Positions 1 through 10,738 of a stretch of DNA of 64,000 nt are shown here, piece by piece. This stretch comes from Caenorhabditis elegans (taxonomy: Eukaryota > Nematoda > Chromadorea > Rhabditida > Rhabditidae), in NCBI RefSeq assembly GCF_000002985.6, contig NC_003284.9:5332001-5396000 (forward strand), in the 5' to 3' direction. Each line of letters opens with the position of its first letter. Within the stretch, counting starts at the first letter, position 1. The notes under the pieces are model-generated. The model did no database searches, was not told where the DNA came from, and was given only the letters and a program-made list of their open reading frames with translations. The position numbers and the translations under genes are program-made.

Positions 1-2
1 AC

Positions 3-269
3 AACTATCAAGCTACCAATGTCGTATTACCCAATGGAGCATTCGACCCATGGCATGTTCTAGGAACATACAACAATGACACCGCCAATCACATGACCCC
101 ACTTCTTATTCAAGGTAATGCTTTGGCACTTTTTTCGTTTGAACTCATAGTTTCAGGAGCTGCACACTGCTCGGATATGTACCCAACATATCCTGGAGAG
201 CCGACTGATTTGGCTAAAAACCGAGCAATCATCCACAACGAACTCAAATATTTCCTAGGGATTTCTTAA
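3..269 (+). CDS. Serine carboxypeptidase, peptidase family S28, C-terminal end (partial)
   Basis: This is the last part of a lysosomal or secreted Pro-X carboxypeptidase-like enzyme; the start lies left of the window. Exons are 3-114 and 157-269, and the 42 nt GT-AG intron keeps phase (G|GA). The first exon encodes NGAFDPWHVLG, which matches the S28 block carrying the catalytic aspartate (family form NG..DPWH.LG). The second exon begins GAAHCSDMYP, which holds the catalytic histidine. The nucleophile serine would be upstream and is not visible. The protein ends ELKYFLGIS before TAA at 267-269, and AATAAA follows at 307-312. The family call is firm; which paralog it is cannot be told. Confidence 0.9.
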   Translation, partial: NYQATNVVLPNGAFDPWHVLGTYNNDTANHMTPLLIQGNALALFSFELIVSGAAHCSDMYPTYPGEPTDLAKNRAIIHNELKYFLGIS

Positions 270-1076
270 CTTTTCTAAACCCGTTTTGATTAACATTTTT
301 CAAACCAATAAACTGATGTGAATAAAGCGGAAATTGATTGTGCTGGCAAAATAATAGTGATGAAAGGCATTTATTGATTGAGGCAAAACATATCCAAAGA
401 ATTAACTGTACATTATCAGTTCACAAGGCCAATATTCATAAAAAATTTTAATAGGCACAGAAAATTTGGAGATTCAATATACACATACACATTTGAAGAC
501 GTTGGGTTTTCTACGGAGTTGTCTTCTGATCCGGAACTCAAACTATTTCATAAATTGGAATTGCACCCATTTACTCTACTTCAGTTGTCATCTCGGGTCA
601 TTTCAAATACATAAATCCTTAGTTAACTACAAATAATTTTTACCTGACAATTGTTTTTGATTAATTCACAGGCATTCGAAATATGGGCTGATAACGTTGA
701 GAAATGAGGTGCAAAACTGATACATGAAAAACTGTAATTTATAAATCCAGTTGACTATTTTGTAACTAGTGAAGTTGAAGTGATAATAGGCAAGAACATG
801 AAACTTACACACTTGTGAAGGGACTTTGTTGAATAAGTCACCTACTAATAGTAAATATATACACAAACTTTTGAAGATAAAACAACCGTATTGTCAGTAT
901 TAGTGTTGCACTTGAAAATGTAATGGTTACTTTTGAAGCAAAACTGATAGAGATAATACGGTGTTTTGAAGGTGTCAATTTGTTAAGTCGAACTTAAAAT
1001 GCCTTCGAAAAACCCAGAAAATTAGAAGAATGTATCCACAAAGCAGAGTAAGAGACCAGAGGAAAACAGCTCAAAA
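270..1076. other. Convergent 3' intergenic stretch
   Basis: This lies between the 3' ends of the S28 peptidase (+) and the WWE-RING gene (-). AATAAA at 307-312 should serve the peptidase. The small open frames here are AT-rich, show no splice structure and resemble no family. I see no gene. Confidence 0.6.
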
Positions 1077-3431
1077 CTATCGACGAATTGGTCGACAGTA
1101 AGAGTTAATGCCAGCAATTCCTTTAATATTATATTTTTCAATTTCCGTTGCTTTGATTCTTCTGAAAATTGCGATTTGAAATAAGGTAATCTATTAAAAA
1201 TTACTTACAATATTTTTCTCCTTGTGCACCTAACTTCATTCTCAACTTGTTCTTGCACACCGTCTTTAATATTAATAAGCATTGCTGTTCCGCATATTCG
1301 CATCTGAAAGGAAGCTAAAAATTAATCCAATTAAATTAAAATTACAACTACTAGTTAATTGTTAATTTTGTTCAAATTTTTGAAAAATATACCAGTTTCA
1401 GCTAACAGACCAATACCAGAAGTATTTGGTGGGAAAACCACTTTACAATTTTAAATTTCACCGTTCAAAGGTATCGTTAGTGTCGTAAGTGGAAAACGTT
1501 TTTTCAACCACGCAAATATTGGTAAAATTACCAAACATCATAGTAAAACTTTGAAAATGTTTTAAAACTTGTTTTATGTGACAAAACTGAGTTAACACCT
1601 ATCTAATTTTGGAATTTTGCCAAATGTTTCTCTACGAGTTTTGTATTCTGATTGCGTTCTAATTTTTGTATTTGAACGTGATAGGTGCATAAACCTGCAG
1701 AAATATTCGAAATTGTTTTGAATGTTCACATTTTTGACAAATGGCAGTGTGCCAAAACTTTGACTGAACATTTTGTGAAAATCTGAGATTTTTGGAGTGT
1801 TTGTCACCGATAATCGGAAATGTAAGTGTATTTTGACTAACTCTTGGCTAAGAATTTAGACTAAGTAAATACAGACTATCAGATGATTATTATTTCTAAT
1901 TGCTGATTGCTAAAAAGTTTGGATTACTGTACAACTATCATACTTACCACACAAGTTTCCATTTTTCGACAGTAGCATTCTTCAAGGTACTTTTCATCTT
2001 TAGGATCATATCGATAGTAACCAAACGACGATGACTGCAAAATAGAAAAGTAATATTTATCATACTATTCACGATGAAAAATACCTCATAAATCCAATAA
2101 TATTTTTCCCTAGTCGTTCGTTTTGACCGTCTCAATGTAGGCTTTGATTTTGTTGGTTCTGAATTAAAAATGCAAAATTGAACTTGAAGATCGCTTAAAA
2201 AACCTTGTCCTTTGATGTAAGATTTTCGGAAATGATCTCTATCAACCATATCTGCACATTCGTCAGCATAATCTTCGGGGCACTGCATATGGATATCCAA
2301 GTCGTAGCGAATAGGCATCGAAAAAAGACTTGGAGAGATTTTCCCACGACAAACGGGACAATCATTACCCATGGCAAAGTTACCTGAAAAGAGAAAAAAT
2401 TATTGAAAATTGTAAAATGTGAAAAAAATTTGAAAAAAAAAAAGTAAATCTTACTTTTCAGGCAAACATAGCAGAACTCATGCCCGCAGTTCTCTATTCG
2501 AGTTGGGATAGTGAGCTTATAGTAGCAAATGTAGCAAATGTCGTGATCCTGTTGGAACCCTTCTTTTTTCACTGAAAATTTGAAAGTATACGATCGTGCG
2601 AACCAAATTTGAAAAACAACTCACTGTATGGTACTCCGGCGCATCCCAAAACGCCATACTGCTTAGCTTGAGAACGGGTGATTCGCCTGAAATACCAGAA
2701 TTTAAGACTGTTTCAATTTCTGTGTACCCTAAAAAGTTTTTACTACTTTAAAAACGTATTGTCGTTCAGTTTTGAGCTTTGGGATATTGGTTTTCAAGTT
2801 TCAATTAAGTTACAATTAAAATTTTTTTACACTGATTCAAATTTTTGAATTTAAAATTTATGTTGATAACAAGGTTTAATTGATTAAATATTAAAATTTA
2901 TTGCTGGTAAAAAGAAATAAATTTTGATTGAAAAAACGAAAATAATTTGTTAAAAAACTAGCTGAAAATTGCTGTTTTCGGTCAATGAAAACTTTTTCAC
3001 ACAATTTAAAAACCCTTCTTCAGATTTTCCACATAAATCAATTTAATTTTCAAAAAGATCGAAAAATTTGCTATATTTCTATATTAGTTGGTGATTTGAA
3101 AAGTTGAATAAGCTTTTTCGTGGATTTGTTTTTCTGCAAATTTCCCACAAAACTTCAAAAAACCTACTTCACTTCTGAAGTATTGGGTCGATTTCTGTAC
3201 TTGAGCATTTTCTCAAAGTCGATTGTATGTGTGACGCCAAAAATACTGACTTTGCAAGTTTTTTTCTTTCGTTTATACGAGTTTTCAATGTGTTCTTGTA
3301 AGTCCTTATGAAATTCGTACATGTTTGATTTGCACTGAAAAAAAAGAAATTTTAGTTGACTGCTTTTAATCTCTTACGTTTCCATCGTTATAAATCCATA
3401 GGTAATCTTTTTTCTTTGTTCGAGGAGCCAT
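1077..3431 (-). CDS. RNF146-like E3 ubiquitin ligase with WWE-RING-WWE layout
   Basis: Eight coding exons on the minus strand: 3431-3378, 3334-3168, 2686-2625, 2571-2455, 2383-2204, 2158-2085, 2034-1948, 1303-1209, then 1161-1077 (nine if the 45 nt gap 2159-2203 is an intron, as its ATTCAG end suggests). They total 921 nt, 306 residues. The start is ATG at 3431. Residues about 8-90 form a WWE-type domain (YLWIYNDGN at the front, VKRITRSQAKQYGVLGCAGV at the end). A C3HC4 RING follows with Cys107, Cys110, Cys123, His125, Cys128, Cys131, Cys142 and Cys145. A second WWE domain starts at YYWIYE (about 213) and ends RRKIL...KGIAGI, like the RRRKIKRD...KGVAGL end in human RNF146. RNF146 binds poly- or iso-ADP-ribose through its WWE domain and ubiquitinates PARylated proteins; the same role here is inferred. 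Human RNF146 has one WWE domain, after the RING; an added N-terminal copy is unusual. Confidence 0.82.
2159..2203 (-). other. Short 45 nt intron, in frame, in the WWE-RING gene
   Basis: On the minus strand this reads GTTTTTTAAG...TTTTTAATTCAG. Its length is a multiple of three and it holds no stop, so it could be read through and add 15 residues. The strong acceptor and typical worm intron length favour removal, giving GQEPTKSKP across the junction. Confidence 0.6.
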
Positions 3432-6343
3432 GTTCAGGTAGTTTGCAAGTGATTGATTGCTTGATAAACTAAAAATATAGACATTTTAGCTAACGAACAA
3501 AAAGCACAAGAAATCGCGAATTTTCAAGTTTCAAAGTGTGAAAAATGAGCTTTACAAAAATGCTATTCAGATAATCGAAAAATATAGAATGTTACGGATT
3601 TCGAGCATATGAAATTTAAATATCTAATTTTGTGAAATTTAGCACGCATATTTATCCGTAAAACCATAAAAATTAATCAATTTTTCAAATACTCTGAAAG
3701 CATTTTAAATGTATTCGAAAAATGTACAACCCCCATAAAACTTTTTGAAACCATATGTCGACACACTAATAACTAGAAATGTTTCAATAAATAGGAACAA
3801 GAATATTGAGTAAAAAAAGAAAAACAAATTTAAATTCAGATAACTCAAAGGTGAGTAATTTGTGAAAAAATTTAAAAAATCATAATGTTGGTCACCAATT
3901 CAATTTTTTTTTTGAAATCTTAGAGCACGCAATAAATTAGTGATTTTTTTTTAAATTTAACAATTTCCCTTTTTTTTTTACTTTTAAAAATATTAAATTT
4001 AAATATCTAATTTATGACCCATTTTGAAAATATTTATTAAGGATTTTGCTTTTAGGATTAGAAATAAAATTGTGTCAAATTATTACTGTTTTAGAAATTA
4101 AGTTTTTATTTAAAAAACGAACTTTCATCCTAATTTGCTTCAAACATGAAGCGGAAATTGTGGAACTAGTATCCCCCTCAATATTCGAAATTCGAAATTC
4201 AATAATTGCCCTCGTGAGGGGGCACATGACACGTCCATTGTTGTGCCGAAAGGAGAATGTGTTACCGAAAAGCGAAGATGAGGGAAATTTTGATGGAAGC
4301 AACGTTGGGACAAAGGGACGTGAAAACAGTGAAAACAGGAATTCACTCAAAACGGAATGGGTTTACCAGTTGAACACAATGAAAATAAAACATCAACCGG
4401 TATTGTGTGCTTTCAATTTTTTTTTTGATTTAGAAGCTTTTGGTATCGTTGGCAAAATTATAGTTTTTTATTATTATTTAGGGAATTCACAATCTATTTC
4501 TGAAAATCCTGATCAGTTGCTGATTTGATATGCGATGTAAGAAATAAGAAACAGATATTGTAAAATGGGGAATGTGTAATAAACTCGGGGCGAACTATTG
4601 TTCGCCCTCTATTCAACCCACATTTCGCGCACACTCTGCAAAAGATTCTGGGTCTCCGCGAAGCGCGTGATGTAACTGTCTGTGTCTATGCCTCTCTGTG
4701 GGTGTTTGTATGTCTATCTATCTACACGTTCTTGCTTCTCTACCACATCTTATACTTGTGTGGTCTGCCCTCGCGAGAGTGTACGCGGCTCGACGGGTGT
4801 GTTGTGGCCGGCGGCGGCGGACGACGACCGCGACGCAGTATGCCGTCCATTTTGGTGTTTGAGAGTTATATACACAAATACAAATAACAAATAAAAAGAA
4901 GCGCTCATAAGGAGTGGAAGACTAGACAAAAAGTAAAACCATAATATTACTGTAAAGAATTTGGACTAAAATATATAAATCGGTATAAAATTACGTTAAA
5001 TCTAAGTTTTTCTTGAAACAAATTTCTGTAAATCTAAATTTTCATTTTGAATTTTTTCAGTATAAAAATTGCCATCCACTTAGTTTTGGAAGTATTTGTA
5101 ATAGATAACATTATTGTTCATATTTAAAAAAAAATTATCTTTGCGCCTGATGGAATTCTGATGTGAAAATGTTGGAATCTATCAATCGAGATTTCCTTTC
5201 TTTAACTTTTATCCATCCGTTCATTTGGCAAATGTGGAAACCATGAATCAAACAATAGAAATAAAAGTATTCTAAGCATTTCCGAAGAAGATGTGAATCT
5301 CAACTCAGAACATATCTTTGTGGTCCTGGGTACAATTTCAGTGCACAACACTTTTAAACACATTTTTGTTGATTTCTTAGCTTGTTGTTTGCCAGAAAGT
5401 TTTCAAAAATTAAACAAACTTTTAGATGTGTTGTAGTTTTTTAAACAATATTTTTCAGCCGGGCAAAGTAGGCAAAATGTTTTTTTTTTTTATTTTCTGC
5501 ATATTTGGCAAACCGCCAAATAAAAAACTTGCCGATTTTGCTGAATATCTGAAACCCGTGGTTTTTTTTTTTCATTTTTTCCAATTTACTAAATACAAAA
5601 TCGAACCCATCCTTTGAAGATCCTATAATTAACAAAAAAAAAGAAAGGAAATCTCTGAAAAATATAAAAAGAACACGAAGAAAATGTCAACACTATACAG
5701 TTGTTGATGGTTTTGCGTATAACAGCTGTTTTTGGTTTCAGCTTAAACTAGGTATGTCTTTGAAAGTACTTTTAAAATTATATATAAACTTTCAATAACT
5801 TTAAAACGTTGTTAATGATTATTATAATTCCTGTTTATATGTCAATCGTCAACTTTTTAGTGAATCATTACAAAAATCAGAAACAAATTTAAGATTTAAA
5901 ATTCAGATCATTGCATGACAATGTTGCACAATTGCCCCACTTCCGATGCCAAGCGTTCACGAAGCATATCCTTATCGTCGCTGTAGAGTTATATTTTATA
6001 TTCGTCTGTTCCGATCCGCTAAGGGATAAAATCAAATGGGCGATATATTAGTTGAAGGTGTGTGTGTACACTCAGGACGAGTGGGAACGATGTCAGCGCC
6101 GTGTAGCATCGTCGTCACTGAAGTCGAAGAAAGAAGACGGTGTGATGTGCGGATCGACGGGAGAGAGAAAGGGGCAAAATTGGAGAGAGATAAAGAAAAG
6201 TGAAACGAACTGGCATTTTCTGGCGGAGGATTCGTTGGAAACTAGGAGAGATGAAGAGGCGCGGACGACAACACAGTCGATAGGCGATGCAGTCCGTCCG
6301 GTGTCCGCTGCGCACCATACTGATCCACACTTTCTCCCAAAAC
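3432..6343. other. Divergent intergenic/promoter region
   Basis: This 2.9 kb lies between the start of the WWE-RING gene (-) and the start of a secreted-protein gene (+), so it holds both promoters. It contains a perfect hairpin at 4588-4607, a GC-richer patch at about 4640-4850 and low-complexity T-runs with TTGCC-type repeat fragments at about 5430-5620. The purine-rich stretch 6040-6340 is probably 5' leader or promoter of the downstream gene. The 160-codon open frame at 4046-4528 lacks a recognised motif and splice support, so I do not call it. Confidence 0.5.
4588..4607. repeat. Perfect 8 bp inverted repeat with 4 nt loop
   Basis: The sequence GGGCGAACTATTGTTCGCCC folds into an 8 bp perfect stem with a TATT loop. 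It stands out as GC-rich in an AT-rich surround and sits upstream of the divergent genes. Its function is unknown; it could be a protein-binding palindrome or a relic of an inverted-repeat element. Confidence 0.7.
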
Positions 6344-8063
6344 ATGCGGGTCTATTCGCTTATACTTCTCTGTTTCATTACTTTTGTCCATGGGCAAGAA
6401 AAAGCTGAAGTGGATATTCGAGTTTCAGGAGCATGTTCGCCAAGTAAGTTCCAAATTTATATCTCCCTTGTTCTGAAAAGCAAACCTAGATTCAAATTTC
6501 AGTCTACTTGTCGAGGAAAGGAATTGATATCAACAAGTACCGACCGAGTATTCGTTTCAATCCAGACAAGATTCAGTTAATTCCAAAGAATCCAGTCATT
6601 CCAGGGTGTATCAAAATTAAGGCAGAAGGTAGGTGAAATTTGCAACATCAATTCTGAACTAAGAAAATAAAAATTGTTTAATTTAAATTTGAACTAGAGC
6701 TAATAAGTATGCTGCAAGTTTTAGCAAAAAAATTCACCTGGTTTAATTTGAGTCTCAATATCATGCAAGTAAACAAATTTGGCATGCTTGCTTTTTATTT
6801 AAAATCAGAGGATTAAAGGAGGATACGTTTCTCAAGCACGGTAGGTCTAGGATCTATATTATGGTGCTCCTTCTTTGGGCTATTGTTGAAGCCACGGAAA
6901 CTGTGAAATATAATCCAGTCATGAAATACTTCACTTCCCAGTACAGGCTGAATGAAGCTAGAGGGCAGGATTTGAACTTGTGACCTCGTGATTCCTTGCG
7001 GCCATCACTACCGACTGAGCTATCCCCGCCAAAATTGTCAAACTATTTTCCAAAATTCTTAAACCGTTTAAATAAAATTTACAGGAGTTGAAATCACGAG
7101 ACCAACAAAAAATTTGATTGCCGAAGTTGAAATGAGAATCGGAGGAACTCCGGATCCAAACAATCCATCCCTTCCATGCTCGAAAAAAATCGACGAGAAG
7201 GTGAACCAGTGCCCGTGCGCCAAATTGGAAGGATCTTGGTAAGTTTGTGAAGCATATATTTAAACCTCAAAATTATTATTATTTAGCGTGTTCTGCGACT
7301 TCTGCAAGCAACTTAAGGCTCAAACGTCCAAAATCACACCTAGCAAGCTCAGCAGACCTGAACACAAGTTGATCGATGAGGATTGCAAGTATGCCATTTT
7401 GTTTTCACTCTCATTACTCGTGGTGTGAATAGTACAAGTTTTTGAACAACATCCGTTCCTCTACGGAAAGTGAAAGCTAGAACCGCGACGGGTTCGGATG
7501 TACTTGTCTGTTTGATTGATTTGTGATTTGGCAAAACTGCGGGTCTCTATAGCCTCTACAGTCTCGCAAAAATCATGTAATCATGTTTTCACTCACATCT
7601 ATCACAGAAACATTGATCAATTAAAATATGTGTAATGAGTGTTAAGTTAAACATTTGAACCAAAAAGAAAAACGTGTGACCAACCGACGAAACGAGTTTG
7701 GTTTCAGATGTGGTGATATGCAACCAGGACTTTACGATATTGAGACAGAAATGTGCACACCAGAAATGGACGATTTCAAGGATTACATTCCACCAGAGAT
7801 TCAGAACAACATCCTTGAAAAGAAGCCTGTAAGTTTTTCTCCTTTCTTCAATTTTCTTTATTTTTATTTTGTTAATCAATTGTAATATTCAGATTTCCAT
7901 GTTCATCACTGTATATTTAATGGATATGGAGCCACGGTCTTCCAAAGAATCATATTTATCTGCGTTCGGAAAAGCAATTCTGCAAAGAAGAATGGCTCAG
8001 AGCACTGTTGCGTGCTTTTTACTTGGCATTGATGTCAAGCTCGCTCTTCCGTCGTTTGACTAA
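6344..8063 (+). CDS. Secreted cysteine-rich nematode protein, unknown function
   Basis: Six exons, 6344-6443, 6503-6628, 7085-7238, 7287-7388, 7708-7828 and 7893-8063, give 257 residues with consistent phases. The start ATG opens a clear signal peptide (MRVYSLILLCFITFVHGQ). The mature protein has clustered cysteines (NQCPCAKLEGSCVFCDFC, about residues 117-134) and further ones in DCKCGDMQPGLYDIETEMC; the spacing suggests several disulphides. The C-terminal half (ISMFITVYLMDME...) has alternating hydrophobic residues like a beta sandwich. I do not recognise a named domain; a lipid-binding ML-like fold is only a guess. AATAAA follows at 8162-8167. Intron 2 carries a SINE, and intron 4 (319 nt) is longer than its neighbours. 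Confidence 0.8.
6841..7030 (-). mobile_element. tRNA-derived SINE in an intron
   Basis: Read on the minus strand, the element starts with a tRNA-like head. An A-box-like TAGCTCAGTCGGTAG lies near 7010-7025 and a B-box-like AGTTCAAATCC at 6968-6978. A non-tRNA tail then runs to about 6841. The head has tRNA spacing, but its acceptor ends do not pair as in a functional tRNA and a long unrelated tail follows, which is the layout of a tRNA-derived SINE. It lies within intron 2 (6629-7084) of the secreted-protein gene, antisense to it. The exact ends are uncertain by about 10 nt. Confidence 0.65.
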
Positions 8064-8338
8064 ATCGCATATCTATTTATTTTTTTAATAATTTTTGCCT
8101 TCCAACACCTCCTCATTTGTAGCTTGTAAATTTCATCCGACTGCTCTTTCACTGTACGCCGAATAAAAACTATGAAAAAGTGAAACAAAAGTTCGTGACA
8201 TTAGATGGCAATCGAATCGAAAACATCTTCATATCCTGTCTATCCTGTTTCTTTTCCTAGTGATAAGATTGAAATAGAAAGGCGCCGGTTCTCGAGAAGA
8301 AGCTGATAAACTTGCAATTCATTGTTCGCACTCTACAC

Positions 8339-10147
8339 ATGGAACTCTCCTTTCTAATAATATTTTGGTGTTTAACGTTTTGTGTTAAATGTGTAGCCTA
8401 TACTTCTGATAAGAATTCAGAAGAAGACAACGGTTTCTACAAGTTTCTGTCGGATTCTTTTCAGGTATAATAACTTAAAATAATACTTGAGAGTTTACAA
8501 GTTCAAAAAACAATTATTAGATTTACTGTCTCCAATATTATTGTGATTTGGGATCCTCAATACCCGGAATCTCAACTTTTTTCTTGAGGTCCTTGTAAAT
8601 GCTTAGAAACCATCTTCAAGATCTGTTTCGTAACGTCAATAGTGATGCTTGCCAAAAACTTGCCTTGACTTGCTAAAAACGGGAAAACATTGTTAATATT
8701 TAAAACTTATCGATAGCTTTTGTAGCATATTTAACGACATTTTGGAATTGAACTTCTTGAAAACTAGCTTGAAGCTTGTAAATCTAATTTTGAGCTTGAT
8801 TTACATTCTTGTTGTACATACAATTTTTTGCATTTTGATAGTTTTGTCCTAATGCTCTAGGTAAAATGTCAGATTGGTAGGTGGAAAAAAGTTGAGTTTT
8901 TTTTTAATTAAAAAATGGCATAACTCGGCCTTTAACTAACTCACAATTTTTTAGTAACTAAAAGTTTACAGAAAGATGAAGAAATTCGCCGGGCTCCCCT
9001 TCCAAAAGAACGGAACAAAGTTAAGAATGAGCACGAGCCAGTGAAACTGGCGGATACAGTTCAATTACCAGGTTGATACACAATTACGCACCTCTTACTA
9101 TCGCTATATTCAGGTGGCTACAATCCTCTTCCTGGAAGAACTTCCTTTGGTGATTACTGGCCTCTAATGCCCATGTCAAACCAATATCATGCAGCGGTGA
9201 CCTATGATACCTCAAAAGGAAGGGTAGGATTAGGATCTGTGACGATATTGAAAAAACTGCGAAGTTTCAGCATGTTGGCGGAGATATACTTATTCCCGTT
9301 CCATATTGGAATAATTTTTTAAACATCGGAGGACATTACATCGAACGTTTCCAGGTCACCAGTTTCCTTTCAACTAAAGTTAATATGTGTTGTTCAGGAA
9401 GAATGGGTTAAAGTCGGGTACATTAATAGCCCAGTTAACATGCTCGGACTTACAAAGGACCAAATAGCAAGACTACTCTCAGATCCATCACTGCATTATA
9501 ATAGACGTAAGCTACTGTCGTGTAACCTTTCTAATAGCTAGCTTATATTACAGAAATCCATCCAAAACTACCAGTAGGAGCTCTTCCGCGAGAATACGAG
9601 CCAATAGCCTGTAAGCCTCCATTATGTAACCCGTATCAAGGAACTCTTGGAGTTGGGGTAAGTTGGAGTCAATTGTTTAAGATGCAGTACCGAAACTTAA
9701 GTATTCGTTTTATTACACTCGAAATGGCCCAAAACTACCAAATTTCCTTTTGAGAACATTTTGAAAATTACTCAGAAAAGTAATGGCGGTTTAAAAAACT
9801 AAAAATCTCAGATTTCCGAACTCCATCTTTAAAATCTCTCTGGAATCATTCATCTATTTATGTTTCAGGTAGAAGCAAATTACCACATAGAGGACGGAGT
9901 AGAAGGCGAATTAGATCTGCCCATTCCAATTGGAAAAGACATTGCCTATCGATTCCCACTTTCTGGAAATATTCACTATGGTCTGGTTGATAGTTTTAAG
10001 CCTTTATAGTTCATTCTACTTTCAGATCATGATGACACATCCGTTAACTATGGTCAACATTTGAGTCCTCTTGATCCATTATTTCCCGGTTTTCCGGATG
10101 AAAATAAGCCCAATAAGAGAACATTCAAATTTCAAACCACGCAATAA
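8339..10147 (+). CDS. Secreted nematode protein, unknown function
   Basis: Exons are 8339-8464, 8972-9071, 9114-9223, 9271-9354, 9398-9506, 9554-9657, 9869-9980 and 10026-10147. The product starts with a hydrophobic leader (MELSFLIIFWCLTFCVKCVA). After a charged linker the mature protein is rich in Gly, Pro, Tyr and Trp (GGYNPLPGRTSFGDYWPLMP, VPYWNNFLNIGGHYIERF, ACKPPLCNPYQGTLGVGVEA). It ends KRTFKFQTTQ. No family is recognised; the composition suits an extracellular or cuticle-associated protein. The last junction is the least certain. A donor after 9980 gives a 41-residue hydrophilic tail, while a donor after 9985 would stop after 12 residues. Confidence 0.7.
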
Positions 10148-10347
10148 GTCGAATGGATTAATAACAACTTTAATAATATCGTTTAATAAAAGACCATCTG
10201 TGTTTTTGCAAACATTCGTAAACTTGCTTTTAAAACCAGATTTTGGATATCACTTCCCACAGTGAATGTGAAGGTGCTGAACAGGATATCGAGATCTCGA
10301 GATTTTAAAAGGAAATCATATCAGCATTTGAAATCATTCTTTTGACA

Positions 10348-10738
10348 ATGATTAGAAAGTTTGCAGTGTTATTTTTTGTTTCCTCTGTATATTCACAACT
10401 ATACCTAAATGATATAATGTTTGATTATACAGAACAACCTGTAAACTGTAAGTTTGTCTAAAAGTTTAAAACTGTCCAAGAGAGTTGTTTTTAGATTATC
10501 CAACTTTCGACAACTATCCTGATGTTGTACCCGACTACCGTTTAATGCCATATCCTCCACAAACATACTCCTACTCGAGGCAGGTAAAATATAAAAAACT
10601 TGTTATAAACAAAATTTTCTCAATCTACAGATGTGGAACGGGTGTGGGTGTGCAACAGCAAAAACTTATGGTGACTATATAAAAACAAAGCGAAGATCCA
10701 GAAGTCAAAGATTAATGTCATATTACCAGTTGATGTAG
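10348..10738 (+). CDS. Small secreted protein, 98 residues, unknown function
   Basis: Exons 10348-10447, 10495-10583 and 10631-10738 encode 98 residues. The N-terminus MIRKFAVLFFVSSVYSQ is a signal peptide. The middle is Tyr/Pro/Asp-rich (YYPTFDNYPDVVPDYRLMPY), then comes a short Cys pair (WNGCGCAT) and a basic tail (TKRRSRSQR). It lies 200 nt downstream of another secreted-protein gene on the same strand and resembles it in composition (aromatic and Pro-rich after a leader), so the two may be distant relatives. AATAAA is at 10825-10830. No domain is recognised. Confidence 0.7.

Noticed and set aside
4046-4528. 160-codon open frame in the divergent intergenic region
   Set aside because: No recognisable domain, very high Lys/Asn/Phe content, no splice or start context, and several overlapping frames on the other strand. 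It fits chance in AT-rich DNA.
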